DNA from: Roseateles_B sp041906185
GTDB lineage: Bacteria > Pseudomonadota > Gammaproteobacteria > Burkholderiales > Burkholderiaceae_C
NCBI GenBank assembly: GCA_041906185.1
Contig: JAYRJQ010000007.1
Span: 62,001-126,000 of the forward strand
DNA length: 64,000 nucleotides
Reading direction: 5' to 3'
In this document: piece by piece, positions 56,506-64,000 of the stretch
Layout of the letters: each line of letters opens with the position of its first letter
Position numbering within the stretch: the stretch's first letter is position 1
Translations under genes and position numbers: made by a program
Notes under the pieces: generated by a model
The model's database searches: none
Told to the model about the DNA's origin: nothing
What the model saw: only the letters and a program-made list of their open reading frames with translations

Positions 56506-56994
56506 TCAGTCCGGTCGCGCCGCTTCCCACACGCCGACCCACTCCTGGCGGGCATCGGCGTGGTGACCGACGAGGCGGAAGCCGGCCTTGGTCAGCACGC
56601 GCTGGGACGGGAAGTTCTCGGGCAGCACCTCCGCGCGCACGATCTGCACGCCGGCCGCCCAGGCCTCCTCCAGCATCAGGCGCACGGCGGCGGTCGCCAG
56701 GCCCTGGCCCTGCTGGCCGGGCGCGACCTGGTAACCGATCTCCACGCGCCCCTCGCAGGGCGCGCCCTTGAAGCTGATGTTGCCCAGGTAGCGGCCGTCG
56801 CTCGGCCGGCACATCATGCGGCTCGTGGCCCAGCAGGCATCGCAGCCCTGGGCCAGCAGGGCCAGCGCGCGCACATGCACGCGCTCGGGCGGCAGGGCGC
56901 CGGGCTCGACGCGGTCCAGCCAGCCCTCGGGCCAGTCGCCGGCCTCCAGCACGCGCAGCTGTTCCAGCGTCAGTCGTTCCAGTACGAGATCCAT
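56506..56994 (-). CDS. GNAT-family N-acetyltransferase
   Basis: A 162-residue acetyltransferase with the acetyl-CoA motif A VAPGQQGQGLATAAVRLMLE and the motif B region AEVLPENFPSQRVLTKAGF, as in RimJ/RimL-like GNATs. ATG 56994 (MDLVLERLTLEQLRVLE) starts the fold naturally. Its leader region contains a long inverted repeat. The substrate is unknown. Confidence 0.88.
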   Translation of the reverse strand: MDLVLERLTLEQLRVLEAGDWPEGWLDRVEPGALPPERVHVRALALLAQGCDACWATSRMMCRPSDGRYLGNISFKGAPCEGRVEIGYQVAPGQQGQGLATAAVRLMLEEAWAAGVQIVRAEVLPENFPSQRVLTKAGFRLVGHHADARQEWVGVWEAARPD

Positions 56995-57051
56995 GCCTGC
57001 ATTGTGAGGCCCGACCGGGACCCGCCCGGCGGAGATGCCTGGCCTGAAATG

Positions 57052-57091
57052 GCCCAGGCCCCAGCACGCTTGTGGCGGCTGGGGCCTGGGC
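57052..57091. repeat. Perfect 14-bp inverted repeat with competing stem
   Basis: GCCCAGGCCCCAGC (57052-57065) and GCTGGGGCCTGGGC (57078-57091) are exact complements around a 12-nt loop. An alternative 6-bp stem, GGCCTG 57041-57046 with CAGGCC 57055-57060, would compete with it. It lies 58 bp upstream of the GNAT start on its leader side, and about 185 bp upstream of the AsnC gene. No T-run follows on either strand, so it is not a simple terminator. Confidence 0.75.
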
Positions 57092-57261
57092 TGCAGGGGG
57101 AAAAGCCGTCGTGGGCCGGGCCTGCTCCGCGGGGTCTTGGCCGGGCGGTGAGGAGGCTGCTGTTTGCAGTGCATCCAGTGTAGGCAGGAGCGCCCGGCAG
57201 AAAATTGCGAAGATGGCTCGCTCCTGGCTGAGTTTGGCATTAAATTCCATCAAACACATTG

Positions 57262-57271
57262 ATTGCGCAAT
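57262..57271. promoter_or_regulatory. Palindrome ATTGCGCAAT before AsnC gene
   Basis: A perfect 10-bp palindrome ending five bases before ATG 57276. A related ATTGCGAAG lies at about 57204. The region is AT-rich, with TTGGCA at 57234-57239 as a possible -35. Binding here would block initiation, so autoregulation by the AsnC-type protein is plausible. Confidence 0.45.
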
Positions 57272-57275
57272 TCTC

Positions 57276-57752
57276 ATGGAACTCGACCGCATTGACCGCC
57301 AGATTCTGGAAATCCTGCAGCAAGAAGGGCGCATCGCCAACCAGGACCTGGCGGACCGCGTCGGCCTCTCGCCCTCCCCCTGCCTGCGCCGCGTGCGGGC
57401 CCTGGAGGACAGCGGCCTGATCGCCGGCTACCGCGCCCTGCTGGACGCCCGCAAGCTGGGCCTGAGCCTGATGGCGCTGGTGCACATCTCCATGGACCAG
57501 CACACGCCGGAGCGCTTTGCGAACTTCGAGGCCGCCATCCGCGTGCTGCCTGAGGTGCTGGAATGCCTGCTGATCACCGGGCAGGCGGCGGACTACCAGC
57601 TCAAGATCTGGGTGCGGGACATGGACCACTTCCAGAGCCTGCTGCTGGGCAAGCTGACCCGCATCGCGGGCGTCACCGGCGTGCATTCGAGCTTCGTGCT
57701 GCAGCACGTCATCACCCGCACGGCCCTGCCGCTCGATGCGGCGCAGGGCTGA
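57276..57752 (+). CDS. Lrp/AsnC-family transcriptional regulator
   Basis: A 158-residue Lrp/AsnC protein starting MELDRIDRQILEILQQEGRI, with the helix-turn-helix segment DLADRVGLSPSPCLRRVRAL and a C-terminal RAM domain (about residues 70-150). It belongs to the common SPSPCLRR subgroup, unlike the lysine-cluster regulator at 8757. No operon partner; the divergent GNAT gene is a possible target. Confidence 0.93.
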   Translation: MELDRIDRQILEILQQEGRIANQDLADRVGLSPSPCLRRVRALEDSGLIAGYRALLDARKLGLSLMALVHISMDQHTPERFANFEAAIRVLPEVLECLLITGQAADYQLKIWVRDMDHFQSLLLGKLTRIAGVTGVHSSFVLQHVITRTALPLDAAQG

Positions 57753-57865
57753 AGCGCCCCCCCTGGATCCGGCGGTCCCCAGAAGGCCTGGAAGCCGCGG
57801 CGGCCTCTAGACTGCCGGCCAGCCCCACACCCGCGCCACGCCACGACCCTTGCCCGAGGAAGCCC

Positions 57866-58714
57866 ATGCCGCGCTCACCAACCACTCCGACGTCCCGCCC
57901 CGCCCTCCTGCGCCGCAGCGCCCGCGGCCTCGCCCGGGTGCTCGGTGCGCTAGCCCTGATCGGCGCGAGCCTCGGCAGCACGGCCCGGGCCCAGGCGCCG
58001 GTCCAGGCCCTGACGCCCGAACAGCTGCCGGACTTCCTCGCCGCCCACGAAATCGCCGTGGTGCAGTTCACCTCGCCGGATCCCAAGTGCGGCTACTGCG
58101 TCGGCGCGGACCAACCCTTCGACGTGATGGCCGCGCTGTCGGTCGACCCGCGGCGCGCCTACGCCCGCGTGCAGTGGCAGCCCTGGCGGCAGTTCCCGGC
58201 CTTCCCGGCCGGCATCCAGCTCACCAAGATCCCCATGATGCATGTCTACGTCCGGGGGCAGTTTGCCGGCCAGTACGAGGGGCGGCCGAGCCACGCGATC
58301 GACCTGCCGATGCGGGTGTGGGAGTCCGTCATGCGGCTGCGCGCCGCGCAGAGCCCGCTGGTGCCAGGCCAGCCGCTGACGCCGGCCCAGCGGCGCCAGA
58401 CCCAGGCCTTCGTCCGCGCGAGCCATCTGCACTCCCTGCTGCTGGACTGTGCCCAGCGCAGCCCGCAGCAGCTGCCGCTGTACCAGTCCGCCCTGAAGCG
58501 GGGGCTCAAGCCCGTGCAGGCGGACCTGGAGGGCGCCATGCGCCTGAGCGACACGAACCCGGACCGCTGGCCCGAGCTCCCGGAGATCGCCGAGGCCCTG
58601 CTGAAGCAGCGCCAGGCCTGGATCAGCCGGACGCTGGGCCAGGCCGACGCGCCGATGACCGAGCCGCGCTGCGTCAAGCTGGCGCAGGCCATCGAGCAGT
58701 GGCCGATGCCCTGA
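57866..58714 (+). CDS. Exported thioredoxin-like protein
   Basis: A 282-residue protein with a basic leader and signal peptide (LGALALIGASLGSTARA) and a thioredoxin-like domain at about residues 45-150: AVVQFTSPDPKCGYCVGADQ carries a C-x2-C pair (CGYC) after the first strand, and LTKIPMMHVYVRGQFAGQY contains the cis-Pro loop (KIPMM). The C-terminal 120 residues are helical and contain two more cysteines. A periplasmic thiol-disulphide role is likely, partner unknown. Confidence 0.75.
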   Translation: MPRSPTTPTSRPALLRRSARGLARVLGALALIGASLGSTARAQAPVQALTPEQLPDFLAAHEIAVVQFTSPDPKCGYCVGADQPFDVMAALSVDPRRAYARVQWQPWRQFPAFPAGIQLTKIPMMHVYVRGQFAGQYEGRPSHAIDLPMRVWESVMRLRAAQSPLVPGQPLTPAQRRQTQAFVRASHLHSLLLDCAQRSPQQLPLYQSALKRGLKPVQADLEGAMRLSDTNPDRWPELPEIAEALLKQRQAWISRTLGQADAPMTEPRCVKLAQAIEQWPMP

Positions 58715-58746
58715 GGACGGCGCCGCGTAGGGGTCACGCGTAGGGG

Positions 58747-60084
58747 TCAGGTCTTGACTTCGGCCCCGGCGGACGGCGCCGGCTCCACCACGACGCGGGC
58801 ATAGCGCTGGAAGCTCCAGTAGGCCCAGGCCCAGTCCATCAACACGACCAGGCGGTTGCGGAAACCGATCAGGAAGTAGATGTGGACGAAGAGCCAGAAC
58901 AGCCAGGCCGCGTAGCCTGAGAACTGCAGCCAGCCCAGGTCGGCCACCGCCGCCTTGCGGCCGATGGTGGCCAGGGCGCCGTAGTCGCGGTAGCGGAAGG
59001 GCCGCAGCAGGGCCTCGCGGCCGCGCAGGCGGGCGAGGATGCTGACCGCGGCGTGCGCGCCCATCTGCTTGGCGGCCGGGCTCACGCCGGGCACGGGCCG
59101 GGTGCGGCCGTCGGCCTCCTGGCTCTGCGCGGCGGCGAGATCGCCGATGACGAAGACTTCCGGGTGCCCGGGGATGCCCAGCAGGCCGTCGACCTGCACG
59201 CGGCCGGCCCGGTCCAGCGGCACATCCAGCAGACGCCCGAGCGGCGAGGCCGCCACGCCCGCGGCCCAGACCACGGTGTGTGCCGGGATGCGCAGCGGCG
59301 CGTCGCCGCCGTCCGCCTGCACGTCCACGCCCTCCGCGTCGATGCCCACCACGCGGCACCGCGTCCGCACCTCGACCCCGAGGCCCTGCAGCTGCTGCTC
59401 CGCCCGCGCCGACAGCGCCGGCGGCAGCGCCTGCAGCACGCGCTCCGAGCCCTCCAGCAGCAGCACCCGCGCGCCCGCCGGGTCGATGCGGCGGAACTCG
59501 TCCCGCAGCGTGTGATGGGCGATCTCGGCCAGCGTGCCGGCCATCTCCACGCCCGTCGGGCCACCGCCGATGACGACGAAGCTCAGCAACGCCGCCTGCC
59601 GCGCCGGATCGGGCGCCAGCTCGGCCTGCTCGAAGGCCTTGAGCACGCGGGCACGCAGCCGGAAGGCGTCCTCCAGCGTCTTGAGCCCCGGCGCGTGGGC
59701 CGCCCACTCGTCCCGCCCGAAGTAGCTGTGCGTGGCGCCGGCGGCGACGATCAGGAAGTCGTAGCCGAGTACCTGCCCGTCCGCCAGCGTCACGCAGCGC
59801 CGGGTTTTGTCGATGCCGCTGACTTCCGCCATCAGCACCGTGACATTCCGCTGGCGCCGCAGCATGTGGCGGATGGGCGCCGCGATGGACGGCGCCGACA
59901 GCCCCGCCGTGGCCACCTGATAGAGCAGCGGCTGGAAGAGATGGTGGTTGCTGCGGTCCACCAGGGTGATGTCGACCGGCGCCCCGGCCAGCGCCCGCGT
60001 CGCGGCGAGCCCCCCGAAGCCACAACCGACGATGAGCACCCGAGGGCGGGTGGACGGAGCGGAGCTTGTGTGCGGGGTGTCCAT
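58747..60084 (-). CDS. ndh: Type II NADH dehydrogenase-like FAD oxidoreductase
   Basis: A 445-residue single-subunit NADH:quinone oxidoreductase homologue. The FAD motif VLIVGCGFGGLAATRAL lies near the N-terminus, NHHLFQPLLYQVATAGLS is typical of NDH-2, and the NAD motif is VVIGGGPTGVEMAG. A C-terminal hydrophobic region (about 385-425, WLFWLFVHIYFLIGF) should bind the membrane. It would pass electrons from NADH to quinone without proton pumping. The start is uncertain between ATG 60093 and 60084; the latter is given. Confidence 0.88.
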   Translation of the reverse strand: MDTPHTSSAPSTRPRVLIVGCGFGGLAATRALAGAPVDITLVDRSNHHLFQPLLYQVATAGLSAPSIAAPIRHMLRRQRNVTVLMAEVSGIDKTRRCVTLADGQVLGYDFLIVAAGATHSYFGRDEWAAHAPGLKTLEDAFRLRARVLKAFEQAELAPDPARQAALLSFVVIGGGPTGVEMAGTLAEIAHHTLRDEFRRIDPAGARVLLLEGSERVLQALPPALSARAEQQLQGLGVEVRTRCRVVGIDAEGVDVQADGGDAPLRIPAHTVVWAAGVAASPLGRLLDVPLDRAGRVQVDGLLGIPGHPEVFVIGDLAAAQSQEADGRTRPVPGVSPAAKQMGAHAAVSILARLRGREALLRPFRYRDYGALATIGRKAAVADLGWLQFSGYAAWLFWLFVHIYFLIGFRNRLVVLMDWAWAYWSFQRYARVVVEPAPSAGAEVKT

Positions 60085-60198
60085 GCGATGCATTGTGCGC
60101 CGCAGCAATCAACCGTGCCGGCGCCCGGGCATGCCGGGTCGGCATGGGCACAGAGCCGGTGCGCATGAGCGGGCCGGCGGCGCGTCGCCGCCTGTCGG

Positions 60199-61017
60199 CT
60201 AGGGGGCGGAGGATGACGTGGCCGGGTGCGCGTCCGCCCAGCCCATCCAGTCTCTGGCCAGGGCCAGCACGGCGGTCGGGCGGGCGTCCAGCCCCTGCAG
60301 GGAGACGGCCACGTCCGCGCCGTCGCCGTCCCAGCGCAGGGCCCGCGCCGTCCACCGCGCCCCCACCCCTCGCCGCTTCAGCACGGCCGCCCGCCGCGCG
60401 GCATGCAGGGCCACGAGCAGGCGCGCGCCTTCGAGCTGCACCTCCTGGATGTCCGTCCAGGCGATCGGCGGGCCGCCACCGCGCAGGTCCTGCAGGCCCT
60501 CGGGGCCCAGCACGACGAGCGGGCCACGCTGCGGGCGCCAGACCAGCCAGCGCAGCAGGCCGAGCAGCAGGAACAGCATCGGCAGGCCGGTGAACATCCA
60601 TCGCACACGGCCGAGCACGGGCTCCAAGGTGACATGCATCAGCGCCACGGCCGCGCCGCAGGCCAGCAGCGCCACCAGGCCCGCCAGGCGCCGCCCCGCC
60701 CCGCGCGGCCGCTCGTTCAGCGCCAGGCGGCGCGGCTGCTCGCGCGGCAGCGGCGCGGTGTCCTGCCAGAGCCGGGCATCGGGCGCCAGCGTGAAGCGCC
60801 ACAGGGCCCAGGCGCCCCACAGGCAGAAGGCGCAGCCCAGCATCCAGCCCACGAAGCGCAGGGCAAAACCCAGCGGCTGTGCCTGCCAGGTGACCGCATG
60901 GTCGAAGTGCCCCTGGTGCAGCCCGCGCAGGCCGATGAAACCCAGGCACAGCCCGAACACCGCGATGGTGAGCAGCCCGACCGCATCACGCGCCGGCGCG
61001 GCGCTGGCGCTGCTCAT
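60199..61017 (-). CDS. Hypothetical membrane protein with PH-like domain
   Basis: A 272-residue protein with four predicted membrane segments (about residues 14-32, 45-72, 108-128 and 138-158) and a C-terminal soluble region (PLVVLGPEGLQDLRGGGPPI, WTDIQEVQLEGARLLVAL) that resembles bacterial PH-like domains. The start overlaps the stop of the upstream GNAT gene (ATGA). Function unknown. Confidence 0.7.
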   Translation of the reverse strand: MSSASAAPARDAVGLLTIAVFGLCLGFIGLRGLHQGHFDHAVTWQAQPLGFALRFVGWMLGCAFCLWGAWALWRFTLAPDARLWQDTAPLPREQPRRLALNERPRGAGRRLAGLVALLACGAAVALMHVTLEPVLGRVRWMFTGLPMLFLLLGLLRWLVWRPQRGPLVVLGPEGLQDLRGGGPPIAWTDIQEVQLEGARLLVALHAARRAAVLKRRGVGARWTARALRWDGDGADVAVSLQGLDARPTAVLALARDWMGWADAHPATSSSAP

Positions 61018-61715
61018 GGCGCCCTGCCGATCACCGCCACCTGCACGTCCGCCCGCCAGCGGAAGCCCAGGCTGTCGTAGAGGGCGATCGCCGCGGTGTT
61101 GCTCTGCCAGGCATGCAGGAAGGGGCGCTCGCCGCGCGCCTCGATCTGCCGGGCCACCGCCGCGGACAGCTGGCGGGCGAGGCCCCGGCCGCGGAAGTCC
61201 GGGTGCGTGCAGACGCCGCTGACCTCGGTGTAGCCGTCGAGGTGCATGCGTTCACCGGCCATCGCGGCGAGCCGGCCATCGATGCGCACCCCGAGGAATC
61301 GGCCCATGCGATGCGTCTGGGCGAGGAAGGGACCGGGCTGGGTGAGCTCGGCCAGCGCGAGCATCTCGGCGGCGTCGGCGTCGCCCAGCGCCTGCAGGCC
61401 GGGCGGCGCGGGCTCGTCCTGCAGCGAGCGCGTGGCCAGCATCTGGACGCCCCCGGCCTCCTTGAGCGCCACCGCGCCCGGCGGCAGGCGGATCGCCGGC
61501 ACCTGCAGCAGGAACAGGGAGCCCGTCGCCGGCAGCAGCGCGGCCAGGGCCTGCAGGGCCGGCGGGCTCTCGTCGGCGGCCGCGGCGAAGAGGTGGATCT
61601 CCGGCTGGTAACGGCGCGCCAGGGCGCCACCGAGGGCCAGGTCTTGCTGGGGGCCCGTCAGGCTGTGCCAGACGGGCCGGTCCAGCGGATGCTCAGCGGG
61701 CGTGGACGAGGTCAT
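61014..61715 (-). CDS. GNAT-family N-acetyltransferase (FR47-like)
   Basis: A 233-residue protein whose C-terminal half has a GNAT core (VSGVCTHPDFRGRGLARQLS for acetyl-CoA binding, LHAWQSNTAAIALYDSLGFR for motif B). The N-terminal half resembles the FR47-like arrangement. It is translationally coupled to the membrane protein gene downstream. The substrate is unknown. Confidence 0.85.
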   Translation of the reverse strand: MTSSTPAEHPLDRPVWHSLTGPQQDLALGGALARRYQPEIHLFAAAADESPPALQALAALLPATGSLFLLQVPAIRLPPGAVALKEAGGVQMLATRSLQDEPAPPGLQALGDADAAEMLALAELTQPGPFLAQTHRMGRFLGVRIDGRLAAMAGERMHLDGYTEVSGVCTHPDFRGRGLARQLSAAVARQIEARGERPFLHAWQSNTAAIALYDSLGFRWRADVQVAVIGRAP

Positions 61716-61804
61716 GCGACGAGGCTCCGGGGTGGCGGTCTGCGCCGCAGCCTAGCAGAGCGAGGCTTCGCAGGGCACGGGGGCTGCCCCGAGCAGGGCA
61801 CGGC

Positions 61805-64000
61805 TCAGCTGCCGAGCCGGTCCCGGCTGCGCCGCACGGTCAGGCCGGCCGGCGGCTGGCCCAGCCACCAGTCCTTGGGCAGGCGCATCGGCGTCAGGCC
61901 GTCGGCCCGCTCGACGCCGACGTGGCCGTCCCGCCCCTGGGCCTTGGCGGCATAGAGCGCCACGTCGGTCAGGGCCAGCGAGGCGGCCCAGTCCCAGGCC
62001 CGTGGCTGGCGCGGATCCAGCGGGAAGGCGCACCAGCCCAGCGACACGGTCACGGGGATCTGCCGGCCGTCGCCGATGTCGAAGGGGCGCTCGCGCATGA
62101 CGGCGCAGGCGCGCTCGGCCAGCTCGGCGGCCTTGGCCCGGCTGCTGTCGCGCACGAGGACGAGCACCTCCTCGCCACCCCAGCGCACCAGCGAATCCGT
62201 GCCCCGGAACACGCGGCGCAGGCGCTCGGCGAGCTGCACGAGCACCGCATCGCCGGCCCCGTGGCCGTAGACATCGTTCACGCGCTTGAAGTAGTCGAGG
62301 TCCAGCAGCATCAAGAGCAGATCGCTGTCCGCGCCAGGCTCGATGCCCTCGGTCTCGAAGCGGCGCAGGCACAGATTGAGATCGTCCTGCAGGCGCAGGG
62401 CCAGGTAGCGGCGATTGCGCAGGCCGGTCAGCGTGTCGGTGAGGCTGGCCTCGCGCAGCTCTGACGTGCGGGCGTCCACCAGCGCGCGCAGCTCGACCTC
62501 GCGGTGGCGCAGCCGGCGCGTGCGCCACTGCACGAAGCCCCAGAAGGACAGCAGCACCAGCACGCCGGCGCCGGCCCGCGCCCACCACGTCTGCCACCAG
62601 GCCGGCAGCAGCTCGAGGGGCAGGTGCAGCGTGCCGACGAGCCCCTTGCCCTGCACCGGCGTCGCGCGCACCTGCAGCACGTAACGCCCCGGCTTGAGCG
62701 GGCCGAAGCTGGGGCTGCGGGCGCTGGCGTCCACACGGGTCCACTCGCTGTCCTGGCCCTGCAGGCGGTACTGGTAGCGCAGGCGCTGCGGGTCGGCGTA
62801 GTCCAGGCCCGCGAATTCGACGGTCAGGGTCCGCAGGCCGGGCTTGAGCACGAGGCCGTCCTGCAGGCGCTCGGGATGGTAGGGCTGGCCGTTGACGCGC
62901 AGGCCGCTGATGACCACGGGCAGTGAGCCCTGGGCCGGCGCATAGGCCTCCGGCTGGACGCGCAGCAGGCCGCGGCTGCCGCCGAAGAGCAGGCCGCCGC
63001 CCGGCAGCTCGCAGGAGGCGAAGAACCAGAAGCTGCCGAAGAAGGCGCCTTCCGCAGGCCCGAAGGCGTCGATCCGGTCGGCGCGCGGATCGTAGACGTA
63101 GAGCTGGCTCCAGATGCGGCCCTGCGCGTCCTCGTGCAGATTGCCGCCGAACACGCCCTCGAGCTCATGGCGCTCGCTGATGCGCTCGAAGCGGGTGCGG
63201 CCCTGGGCGTCCAGGCCGATGCGGCGGTGCAGGCCGCTCACGGGGGTGTCCACCCACAGCGTGCCGTCGCGTCCCCACAGCAGGCCCATCACGATGGGGC
63301 TGCCCAGCGCGGCCTCGGGCGCCTGCGCCAGCCGCCGCAGGCCCTGCGGCTCTTCGGCGAACAGCCCCTGCTGCCCGCCGACCCACAGCGCCCGGCTGCC
63401 CGGCTCCTCGCGCAGCGCGTAGATGCCGCCCTGCAGCGGCTCGCCACCGGCCAGGGTCACGCGCTCGAGGCCCGCGGCCTGCGGCGACGCGAGGCGGTAC
63501 AGCCCCTCCTGCATGCCCAGCCACACCTCGCCCGTCGAGCGGATCAGCAGCTGCTGCGCCCGCCCGCCGTCCAGCGGCCAGTCCCGCAGCAGGCGGCCTT
63601 CCGCCGTGCGGTGCTCCAGCCGGCCGGCCGCGGCCAGCCAGACGCTGCCGTCCGGCGCCTGGTTCAGGGACTCCACCACGCTGCTGCGCTCGCGCGGCCA
63701 GACGCCCCGCGTCGCCAGTGCCTGCCCGGGCCGGCCATCCAGCCGCGCGACGGTGCCGAGCTGCGTGGGCGCCAGGATCTCGCCGCTGTGCAGGCGCAGC
63801 AGGGCCCGCACGTCCGCTTCCCGCAGCGGGCTGTCCGGCGTGGTGTCCGGCCCGCGCACAGCCAGGGCGGGATGCCCCTGGTGGCGCTGCAGGCCGAGGC
63901 CGTAGCCGCTCACCCACATCACGCCCCATTGGTCCCGCACGATGCCGCTGACGTCATTGCCCGCCAGGCCGCGCAGATGGCGCGGGTCGTGGCGCAGCCA
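61805..64000 (-). CDS. Propeller-sensor diguanylate cyclase (5' part outside window)
   Basis: The visible 731 residues continue in frame to the window edge; GTG 63940 is not taken as the start because sequence upstream of it (HLRGLAGNDVSGIVRDQWG) still reads as a propeller repeat. Periplasmic two-component-regulator propeller repeats fill the first 400 or so visible residues. A Y_Y_Y domain (VEFAGLDYADPQRLRYQYRL), one membrane helix (WARAGAGVLVLLSFWGFVQW) and a cytoplasmic GGDEF domain follow. The signature reads RWGGEEVLVLV, i.e. GGEEV instead of GGEEF, so activity is uncertain. Architecture implies an extracellular ligand, perhaps a glycan, controlling c-di-GMP. Confidence 0.9.
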   Translation of the reverse strand, partial: WLRHDPRHLRGLAGNDVSGIVRDQWGVMWVSGYGLGLQRHQGHPALAVRGPDTTPDSPLREADVRALLRLHSGEILAPTQLGTVARLDGRPGQALATRGVWPRERSSVVESLNQAPDGSVWLAAAGRLEHRTAEGRLLRDWPLDGGRAQQLLIRSTGEVWLGMQEGLYRLASPQAAGLERVTLAGGEPLQGGIYALREEPGSRALWVGGQQGLFAEEPQGLRRLAQAPEAALGSPIVMGLLWGRDGTLWVDTPVSGLHRRIGLDAQGRTRFERISERHELEGVFGGNLHEDAQGRIWSQLYVYDPRADRIDAFGPAEGAFFGSFWFFASCELPGGGLLFGGSRGLLRVQPEAYAPAQGSLPVVISGLRVNGQPYHPERLQDGLVLKPGLRTLTVEFAGLDYADPQRLRYQYRLQGQDSEWTRVDASARSPSFGPLKPGRYVLQVRATPVQGKGLVGTLHLPLELLPAWWQTWWARAGAGVLVLLSFWGFVQWRTRRLRHREVELRALVDARTSELREASLTDTLTGLRNRRYLALRLQDDLNLCLRRFETEGIEPGADSDLLLMLLDLDYFKRVNDVYGHGAGDAVLVQLAERLRRVFRGTDSLVRWGGEEVLVLVRDSSRAKAAELAERACAVMRERPFDIGDGRQIPVTVSLGWCAFPLDPRQPRAWDWAASLALTDVALYAAKAQGRDGHVGVERADGLTPMRLPKDWWLGQPPAGLTVRRSRDRLGS

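Noticed and set aside
57950..60949. 999-codon open frame on the minus strand
   Set aside because: Low-complexity Ala/Gly/Arg/Pro translation overlapping the ndh gene in another frame and the thioredoxin-like gene antisense; no domain.

Overview
The window is a GC-rich (about 70% by eye) bacterial chromosome segment with dense, short-spaced genes and strongly G/C-ending codons. The gene families (DUF2242, DUF3034, DUF2145, DUF3149, truncated globin, Tad locus of this make-up) suggest a betaproteobacterium of the order Burkholderiales, near Roseateles, Mitsuaria or Rubrivivax. That placement is inference from protein character; no rRNA gene is present to confirm it.

Layout. 1-3.2 kb: the start of an HlyD-type efflux adaptor gene, a PAS-PAS-GGDEF-EAL c-di-GMP enzyme, a short tandem repeat, a terminator and tRNA-Leu(CAG) with its own promoter. 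3.2-9.7 kb: a lysine-catabolism cluster (lysine/saccharopine dehydrogenase, aminoadipate-semialdehyde dehydrogenase, the 2-oxoadipate enzyme HglS, D-2-hydroxyglutarate dehydrogenase) divergent from an Lrp/AsnC regulator. The shared intergenic region carries four perfect copies of a 7-bp operator-like word, and two copies of an intergenic repeat lie inside the operon. Two tiny membrane proteins follow the regulator. 9.7-10.9 kb: an M24 peptidase behind a 12-bp perfect palindrome. 11-27.5 kb: a Tad (type IVb/Flp) pilus locus with Flp pilin, TadE/TadG-like pseudopilins, CpaB, the secretin CpaC, an FHA-CpaF fusion ATPase, TadB, TadC, three OmpA-like proteins and two tandem cysteine-rich exported paralogues. 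No TadZ/CpaE, TadV/CpaA or TadD is seen.

27.5-44.4 kb: mostly unrelated housekeeping and accessory genes: a PanE-like reductase, a LytS/LytTR two-component pair, a flotillin-like SPFH protein, a large FG-GAP lipoprotein, an acyltransferase, glyoxalase I, DUF3034 plus an exported truncated globin, DUF3149, DUF2145, a multi-PAS diguanylate cyclase and an S1/P1 nuclease. 44.5-48.2 kb: an ECF42-type sigma factor locus (two DGPF/YCII proteins, SRPBCC, two VOC proteins, sigma factor) with a matching promoter motif. 48.1-50.1 kb: a secreted subtilisin-like protease whose 5' leader is a class I c-di-GMP riboswitch and whose terminator lies inside the convergent sigma gene.

50.3-64 kb: M14 carboxypeptidase, exported methyltransferase-like protein, SUI1/YciH, DUF2242 lipoprotein, LivJ-type binding protein, GNATs, a second AsnC regulator, thioredoxin-like protein, type II NADH dehydrogenase, and a sensor diguanylate cyclase running off the end. 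Cyclic di-GMP is the recurring theme: three proteins that could make or break it and one riboswitch that should sense it.
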